The notes under the pieces are model-generated. The model was not told the DNA's origin and searched no databases. It was given only the letters and a program-made list of their open reading frames with translations. Positions 59,586-64,000 of a stretch of 64,000 nt of DNA are shown here, one piece after another. Both the position numbers and the translations under genes were made by a program. Source of the stretch: CAZDKK01 sp964506245 (GTDB taxonomy: Bacteria; Eisenbacteria; RBG-16-71-46; CAIMUX01; WJJG01). Location of the stretch: positions 1-64,000 of the forward strand of contig CAZDKK010000001.1 of assembly GCA_964506245.1 (NCBI GenBank). Reading direction: 5' to 3'. How positions within the stretch are numbered: position 1 is the stretch's first letter; each line of letters begins with the position of its first letter.

Positions 59586-60301
59586 GAGAGGACCTCCTTT
59601 GGCACAATGCAGACGGGCTGCACACGTCCTCTCCCGGACCGCCGAGGCATGACAGGCACGAATCGCGCGTTCACGGGACGCACTCGGGCAGGAACCTGCG
59701 ATCCCTGTAGGAAGCATCGGCTTGGCGTCCATATCCTTGATCAATCACGCGGGAGACGAAAACCGATGGACGGATTCAAGCATATGGAAACGTGTACAGA
59801 ACAAGCGCGCGGATGTGTAAAAGTGTTTGCCAGAGATATCGAGATTGGGGTTCGGCAGCAGTGCCATGGAACCCAGTCGGGGCGGGACTGGGCCTGTTTT
59901 TCAGGTTTGTGTGTAAGCATGTCGCGATGATAGGTGGCTGCTTTCTGCGGTCCGGGAGGGTGCGCCCGCGCGCGCGCGTGCTGTCTGCGGCTGCGTTGGT
60001 TGGGAAACGAGGATTGCTGAGGATTGCACGGTAAATGTTTGCAGAGTAGATGGTTAGCCAATTCGCGTGTCATGCCAACACGCCTGGGATGCGAAGTCCC
60101 GGAGGGTTCGCAAGGCGCCGACGCGGCGGACCGGCGCGTGCCCACCAAGCCCCAGTCGCGTGGCACTCCCGCCGTGGGCGGCCCGGCAGCCGCAGGGCGA
60201 GCCTATTCTCACTCCGGCCCTGCTGCGCTATACTCCGGACAGCCCACCGCGTCAGCTGTGCATCTCGCGTGCACCCCCCCCACCCGAAGGGGGCTGTCGT
60301 C
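59586..60301. other. 716-bp intergenic region with repeat copy 2
   Basis: It contains a CG dinucleotide run (59967-59978), the dispersed element copy 2 at 60006-60119, and the promoters of the divergent chemoreceptor and secreted-protein genes. The stretch from 59760 to 59930 has A/T-rich parts but no credible gene. Confidence 0.4.
60006..60119 (+). repeat. Dispersed intergenic element, copy 2
   Basis: Copy 2 of the element at 49977-50090, about 74% identical by hand count with one single-base gap plus one at the edge. The hairpin TGCGAA (60090-60095) with TTCGCA (60107-60112) has fully Watson-Crick pairs here, against two G-U wobbles in copy 1, and an inner CCC-GGA-GGG. A second stem, GCGTGT with ACACGC, exists only in this copy. 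It lies 180 bp upstream of the secreted FlgD-tail gene, on the same strand. Confidence 0.75.
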
Positions 60302-60889
60302 ATGAAGCACTGGACTGCGTTCCTCCTGATCCGGTACGGGTGTCTCCTCCTGATCTGGTCTTCTTTCGTCGTATCTGCCGACGCCCTGGAGCTGGTCGTC
60401 AACGGAGGCTTCGAGCAGCCCTGGGGCGCGGGGGACTGGCAGCCGTGCCAGTCGGGGCCGGCATCCGTCCTCGAACGCGCCACCGACCTGGACCCCGACC
60501 CCGACTTCGAGGCCCGGCTCTCGTGCGGCACGGGCACCGGCTACACCCGGCTCGACCAGACCGTGCACATCCCGGGGCCAGCGACTCAGCTCACCTTCCG
60601 CGCGCGCATGTCCGTCGACGCGACCTCGAGCGCCTGGGCGGCCGCGGGACTGGTGATCGCCTACCTCGACCAGCGCGGTTTCACGCAGGCTGAGACACGC
60701 GTGTACACCGCCACCCGCTACTGCCCCTGGGTGGACAGCCCGACCCTGCACCTGCTCCCCATCGGCGGCGAGGTGTGGCAGAGCTATGTCATCGACATCG
60801 CCGAGGACCTCACGCACTTCCCTGGCATGGATCCGGAAGCGGTCCAACAGGTTCGGATCTCTCTCCTGGCCCAGACATACAACTGCTGA
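60302..60889 (+). CDS. N-terminal part of a secreted FlgD-tail protein, ending at an in-frame TGA
   Basis: 195 residues from ATG 60302, with a signal peptide (LLIRYGCLLLIWSSFVVSADA) and a carbohydrate-binding-like beta sandwich (LVVNGGFEQPWGAGDWQP, ARMSVDATSSAWAAAG). The frame stops at TGA 60887-60889 within TYNC, and the same frame stays open for another 447 codons. The continuation GGAEAAEVSADDVSLTC completes the sandwich, where a Trp (TGG) would fit. So this is either a single-base nonsense mutation, a sequencing error, or recoded UGA. Confidence 0.75.
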   Translation: MKHWTAFLLIRYGCLLLIWSSFVVSADALELVVNGGFEQPWGAGDWQPCQSGPASVLERATDLDPDPDFEARLSCGTGTGYTRLDQTVHIPGPATQLTFRARMSVDATSSAWAAAGLVIAYLDQRGFTQAETRVYTATRYCPWVDSPTLHLLPIGGEVWQSYVIDIAEDLTHFPGMDPEAVQQVRISLLAQTYNC

Positions 60890-60902
60890 GGTGGCGCGGA
60901 GG

Positions 60903-60920
60903 CGGCGGAGGTCTCCGCCG
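60903..60920 (+). other. SECIS-like stem-loop after the in-frame TGA
   Basis: CGGCGGA-GGTC-TCCGCCG is a perfect 7-bp stem with a GGUC loop, 20 nt after the TGA at 60887. The E. coli fdhF selenocysteine element has the same loop letters about 18 nt after its UGA. In GC-rich DNA such stems also occur by chance. Confidence 0.35.
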
Positions 60921-60925
60921 ATGAT

Positions 60926-62236
60926 GTGTCGCTCACTTGCGCGTTTCCGGTGCCGGTCCTCAGGGTGATCGACCTCGTCGTGCTGGACACCCCGGGCAAC
61001 GGCTACCTCGACCCCGGGGAATCCACGGGGCTGGTGACGGTGCTCAAGAACTTCGGGGCGAGCGCGGTCGGGGTCACGGCTGACCTTGAGACGGGGGATC
61101 CCTATGTCAGCGTCACGCAGGCGAGCGGTTTCTTTGGTGACATGGCCGAGGGCGCGGTGCTGGACAGCATGGCCCAGCCCTTCAGATTGAGCGCGTCGGC
61201 TGGCACACCCGAGGGACACGCCGCCGTTCTGGAGCTGACCGCTCACTTCGCCGGCGGGATGACGACGTCGGCGTTCACGTTGTGCGTGGGCGACTTCGAT
61301 TACCTCGTGTGGGAGCACTCCACGGACGAGTCGAGCGGGCCCGTGTTGCATTGCACCCTCGCCTCGCAGGGGTACAATGGCGACCTGACGACGATTCTCC
61401 CGCTGCGGGGACTTGAACGCTACCGGGCTTTGTTCGTGTCCTGCGGCATGTACTCGGAGAACTTCGCGATCAACCGTAGCTCCCCCCAGGCCCTGGCGCT
61501 GTTGGACTACCTTGCTGCCGGCGGTGGGCTCTATCTCGAGGGGGGAGATGTCTGGTGCCTGGATTCGCTGGCAACCGGTCATGATTTCGGCCCCGCCTTC
61601 GGGATCGCGAGCTACGACGGCGGCTCGGGCATGCTCCCGCTGATCGGTGTCGACGGTGTGCAAGGTACCTTCACGCAGGGGATGACCTTTGAGTATGTCG
61701 GTCACAACTTCCACGTCGATCAGCTCCAGTCCGTTGGTCCGGCATTCACGCTGCTTTCGGATCCCTATGTTCAGATCGATGTGGGCGTGGCCCGGAACGA
61801 TGGGATGGGCGCGAGCGTGGGCACCTCGTTCGAATTCGCGGGTCTGGCGGACGGCGCGCCACCGTCGACCAAGGCAGAGCTGGCGCGGGCACTGATGGGG
61901 TTTCTGACCGCGGGAGGGGCTCAGGACCTCCCTGACGGGGGCGGAGCGGACGGACCGACCGAGCCGGCCGGGCCCGGCGTGCGGCTGTGCGAGGTCAGGC
62001 CGAACCCTTGGGGCGGACAAGCGACGCTGCAGTGTGCGCTACCACGGGCTGGTGGGATTCGGGCGGACCTCTTCGATTCCGCGGGCAGATGCGTGGCGAG
62101 CGTGGTGAGGAAGCACCTGACAGCGGGGAACCACGCGTTGGAGTTGAGTCGCGGCGGGCTGCCTGCGGGGACGTACTGGATCCGACTGCAGACTGGCGGT
62201 GAGGTGATCGTGGGCAAATGCACGATCGTACGCTGA
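60926..62236 (+). CDS. C-terminal part of the secreted FlgD-tail protein
   Basis: 436 residues from the nearest GTG, but more likely translated from 60302 or lost, since no ribosome site suits this start. It has a CARDB-like stretch (DTPGNGYLDPGESTGLVTVLKNFG), then a domain with LLDYLAAGGGLYLEGGDVWC resembling catalase-like glutamine amidotransferase-type folds seen in surface proteins, and a FlgD/T9SS-like tail (RPNPWGGQATLQCALP, GGLPAGTYWIRLQTGG). It is a secreted surface protein of unknown function. Confidence 0.75.
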   Translation: MSLTCAFPVPVLRVIDLVVLDTPGNGYLDPGESTGLVTVLKNFGASAVGVTADLETGDPYVSVTQASGFFGDMAEGAVLDSMAQPFRLSASAGTPEGHAAVLELTAHFAGGMTTSAFTLCVGDFDYLVWEHSTDESSGPVLHCTLASQGYNGDLTTILPLRGLERYRALFVSCGMYSENFAINRSSPQALALLDYLAAGGGLYLEGGDVWCLDSLATGHDFGPAFGIASYDGGSGMLPLIGVDGVQGTFTQGMTFEYVGHNFHVDQLQSVGPAFTLLSDPYVQIDVGVARNDGMGASVGTSFEFAGLADGAPPSTKAELARALMGFLTAGGAQDLPDGGGADGPTEPAGPGVRLCEVRPNPWGGQATLQCALPRAGGIRADLFDSAGRCVASVVRKHLTAGNHALELSRGGLPAGTYWIRLQTGGEVIVGKCTIVR

Positions 62237-62762
62237 CGGTCAACGCCCCGCCAGCCTCGCCCGGCGACGGGCGCTGGCGGTTTCGGTGCGCATGTTGCCG
62301 AGGACGACGCGGCAGCGTCCGCGCAGTGCGCGAAAACTCCGCGTCGAATCGCGCAACGAGGCAAAACTCCCGCCTGCGAGCTCGCTTGCCCCGCCGTGCG
62401 CACGACTGCTCAGGACTCCCAGTAGGGCAAACCAGCCTGCCAGCCCACCGGCCTTCCCAACTCGGACAGATGAACTGCGCCAGAGCCACGACGCTGACGC
62501 CTGTATTCCTGCGACTCCGAGGTACGTCCGCGCTCCTGTTCAAGTCAGCTTCTGACTAGCCATGCCTTGCAGCGTGGTTTGATCACCAGTAAGGTACCTG
62601 ATGTCGAATGGAGTCCACTCATGCCCGCCGCGTCCCCGGCGCGAGTGCCATGTGATCGGGAGGTTCGGGTGCGCACACGGGGGGGATGGCTATCCGTCCT
62701 CGCCAGGCACGGTCTCGAACCCATGGTGGCACCTGTAGTCGATCCACAGAAAGGAGAACGTT
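62237..62762 (+). other. 526-bp intergenic region
   Basis: Beyond the terminator hairpin at its left end I see no gene. The part after 62560 is less GC-rich and should hold the promoter of the hydrolase gene; no strong hexamer pair is visible. Confidence 0.35.
62248..62280 (+). terminator. Terminator-like hairpin after the FlgD-tail gene
   Basis: CCGCCAGC (62248-62255) and GCTGGCGG (62273-62280) form a perfect 8-bp stem with an inner GCCC/GGGC pair, 11 bp after the stop codon and followed by TTTCGG. Confidence 0.55.
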
Positions 62763-63926
62763 ATGACTCGCTGGGTGCATGTTCTTGCCTTCCTATGCTT
62801 GGGGGCACTTTTCGCCGGGTGTTCGCAGGATGAACTGACCCAGGCTCCCTCCCCGGGACCCACCACATCCCCGGCAGCAATGTCGACAGGCTTCTTCGAG
62901 GGTGAGATCGGGCCGGGATCATACTATGCCCTCTCTTGCCCGGAGCCATGGAATGGCGACCTCGTCATCGTCGCGCACGGGTACTACAGCCCGATGGAGC
63001 TGGCGGATCCGCCGCGGGGCGAGGAGTTCTTCTACAGCACTACCCTCCTGGGATTCCTCGAGCTGGGCTATGGCGTGGCCTACACCAGCTACCCGGCGAA
63101 CGGGTGGGCCGTCAAGGAGGGAATGATCGCCCTGCACCAGCTGCGCGGCCTGTTTGCTTCTCGATTCGGATCGCCGGATAGGACCTTCCTCGCCGGGCTC
63201 TCCATGGGAGGCCTCATGGTCGTCGCTCTGGCGGAGAAGTATCCGCACCAATACGCAGGCGTGCTCGCCGAGTCCGGCCCGCTCGGAGGTGCGGCCATGA
63301 TCTTCGATCAGATCTTTGGCGTGCGGGCTGTGTTCGATTACTACTATCCAGGAGTCCTTCCCGGCAGCGTGCTCAGAATCCCTCCCGACACCCTGCCCAC
63401 CGACGCTTTCGAGGCGGCTGTCAACGCCATGGTCGCCAATCCGGGTCCTGTGGCAGAGATTGCCTCCGTCGAGCAATTCGACTTCAGATACGAAGGCTTC
63501 GAAGAACTCCTGATGGTCATCGGGTACAGCGTCTATCTGCAGATTGGCCTCGCGAATGAACTCGGCGATCGGATCGGCGGCTCACCTCTGGACAATGCCG
63601 ACACTTGGTACAGCGGCACCACCAACGATGAGGCTCTAAACGCGGGCGTCGCGCGCTTCAGCACTGTCCCCCGCGCGGAGAACTACTTGACTCACTACTA
63701 CCTGCCCACCGGCCAGATCCAGACTCCGATTCTCACTCTCTATAACACCCGAGACCCCATCGTGCCGTTCGGGCATGCCGAGGCCTATCAGCGGGCGGTC
63801 GCTGCGGCCGGACACGCCGACCTGCTGCGGACGAACACTATCGAACGATTCGACCATGTCCTCCTACCGGAGGAGACCCTGGCAGCCTTCCAGGAACTCG
63901 TGATCTGGGTGGACAGCCTGGAGTGA
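62763..63926 (+). CDS. Alpha/beta-hydrolase lipoprotein
   Basis: A 387-residue lipoprotein: ATG 62763 behind AAGGAG, signal peptide ending at lipobox LFAGC (Cys20). The hydrolase fold has VIVAHGYYSPM (oxyanion region), nucleophile elbow AGLSMGGLM (Ser about 145), Asp in YNTRDPIVPFGHAE and His in ERFDHVLLP, so the triad looks complete. A helical lid of about 110 residues lies between elbow and Asp. It is likely an esterase or peptidase of the cell envelope; its substrate is unknown. Confidence 0.88.
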   Translation: MTRWVHVLAFLCLGALFAGCSQDELTQAPSPGPTTSPAAMSTGFFEGEIGPGSYYALSCPEPWNGDLVIVAHGYYSPMELADPPRGEEFFYSTTLLGFLELGYGVAYTSYPANGWAVKEGMIALHQLRGLFASRFGSPDRTFLAGLSMGGLMVVALAEKYPHQYAGVLAESGPLGGAAMIFDQIFGVRAVFDYYYPGVLPGSVLRIPPDTLPTDAFEAAVNAMVANPGPVAEIASVEQFDFRYEGFEELLMVIGYSVYLQIGLANELGDRIGGSPLDNADTWYSGTTNDEALNAGVARFSTVPRAENYLTHYYLPTGQIQTPILTLYNTRDPIVPFGHAEAYQRAVAAAGHADLLRTNTIERFDHVLLPEETLAAFQELVIWVDSLE

Positions 63927-63960
63927 CAGGGTCGGCATCTGTCACCCGGCTGCAGGAACT

Positions 63961-63993
63961 GGGGATCGCTCGAGTGGTCGGCGAGCGATCCCC
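63961..63993 (+). terminator. Perfect 12-bp terminator hairpin after the hydrolase gene
   Basis: GGGGATCGCTCG (63961-63972) and CGAGCGATCCCC (63982-63993) are perfect inverted repeats with a 9-nt loop, then GCGATTT at the window edge. It lies 35 bp past the stop. Confidence 0.75.
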
Positions 63994-64000
63994 GCGATTT

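Noticed and set aside
59967..59978. A run of six CG dinucleotides, with Z-DNA or repeat potential.
   Set aside because: Expected occasionally at this GC content, and nothing else supports a role.
60100..60116. GGGTTCGCAAGGC resembled a tRNA T-arm.
   Set aside because: No acceptor or anticodon arm can be folded around it.
1..64000. CRISPR arrays, insertion sequences, integrases, rRNA and tRNA genes were looked for.
   Set aside because: No repeat-spacer pattern, transposase, att-like repeats or tRNA fold was found.

Overview
This 64 kb window is GC-rich, densely packed bacterial chromosome. Several secreted proteins end in FlgD-like or T9SS-like C-terminal sorting modules, many products are lipoproteins with clear lipoboxes, and there is one PEP-CTERM protein, a TMTC-type TPR membrane protein and two bacterial enhancer-binding proteins. 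Together these suggest an uncultured member of the FCB-related lineages (Candidatus Eisenbacteria or Krumholzibacteriota-like). That placement is inference; no rRNA or tRNA gene is visible.

Layout. 1-3739: end of an MFS transporter, then a nickel operon (nikR-nikM-nikN-nikQ-nikO) behind a 28-bp NikR-type operator. 3822-13340: a ribose-type ABC importer (lipoprotein, double ATPase, permease with an extra domain), an unknown lipoprotein and a large secreted GH38 alpha-mannosidase-like enzyme, plausibly a mannoside degradation and uptake locus. 13540-20284: an Ig-like lipoprotein, threonine aldolase, and a small secreted protein paired with a 1062-residue TPR/AAA+ regulator. 20346-29864 (minus strand): a KimA-like transporter, two GT-C type membrane glycosyltransferases, a quinol nitric oxide reductase under an Rrf2 regulator, and a phosphoesterase.

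29995-37741 is the most unusual block. A STAS protein and an octapeptide-repeat protein (21 perfect 8-residue units, with a Cys every 16 residues) are separated by a perfect palindrome and a strong sigma-54 -24/-12 element. They lie next to a receiver-less enhancer-binding protein and three membrane-fusion-type proteins: a periplasmic adaptor, an M50-protease/adaptor fusion with a PqqD-like N-terminus, and a GAF-GAF-TM-adaptor. No pump ATPase or RND protein is present. I propose a sigma-54-controlled export or maturation system whose substrate is the repeat protein.

37751-49805: an FTR-rubredoxin fusion with a glutaredoxin, an Eis-like acetyltransferase, a DUF4097 repeat protein, two GT4 glycosyltransferases, a secreted M14 carboxypeptidase, a TMTC-like protein and a PEP-CTERM protein. 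50160-64000: a GT4 enzyme, an XdhC-like protein, an octaheme HAO-like cytochrome with a NapC/NirT-type hexaheme quinol dehydrogenase, a methyltransferase, DNA polymerase IV, a chemoreceptor, a secreted FlgD-tail protein split by an in-frame TGA, and a lipoprotein hydrolase. Two intergenic regions (about 49977-50090 and 60006-60119) carry copies of the same 110-nt element with a conserved hairpin.

The qNOR/Rrf2 pair and the octaheme/NapC pair suggest respiration or detoxification of nitrogen oxides, and the many surface proteins and glycosyltransferases suggest a heavily decorated cell surface.
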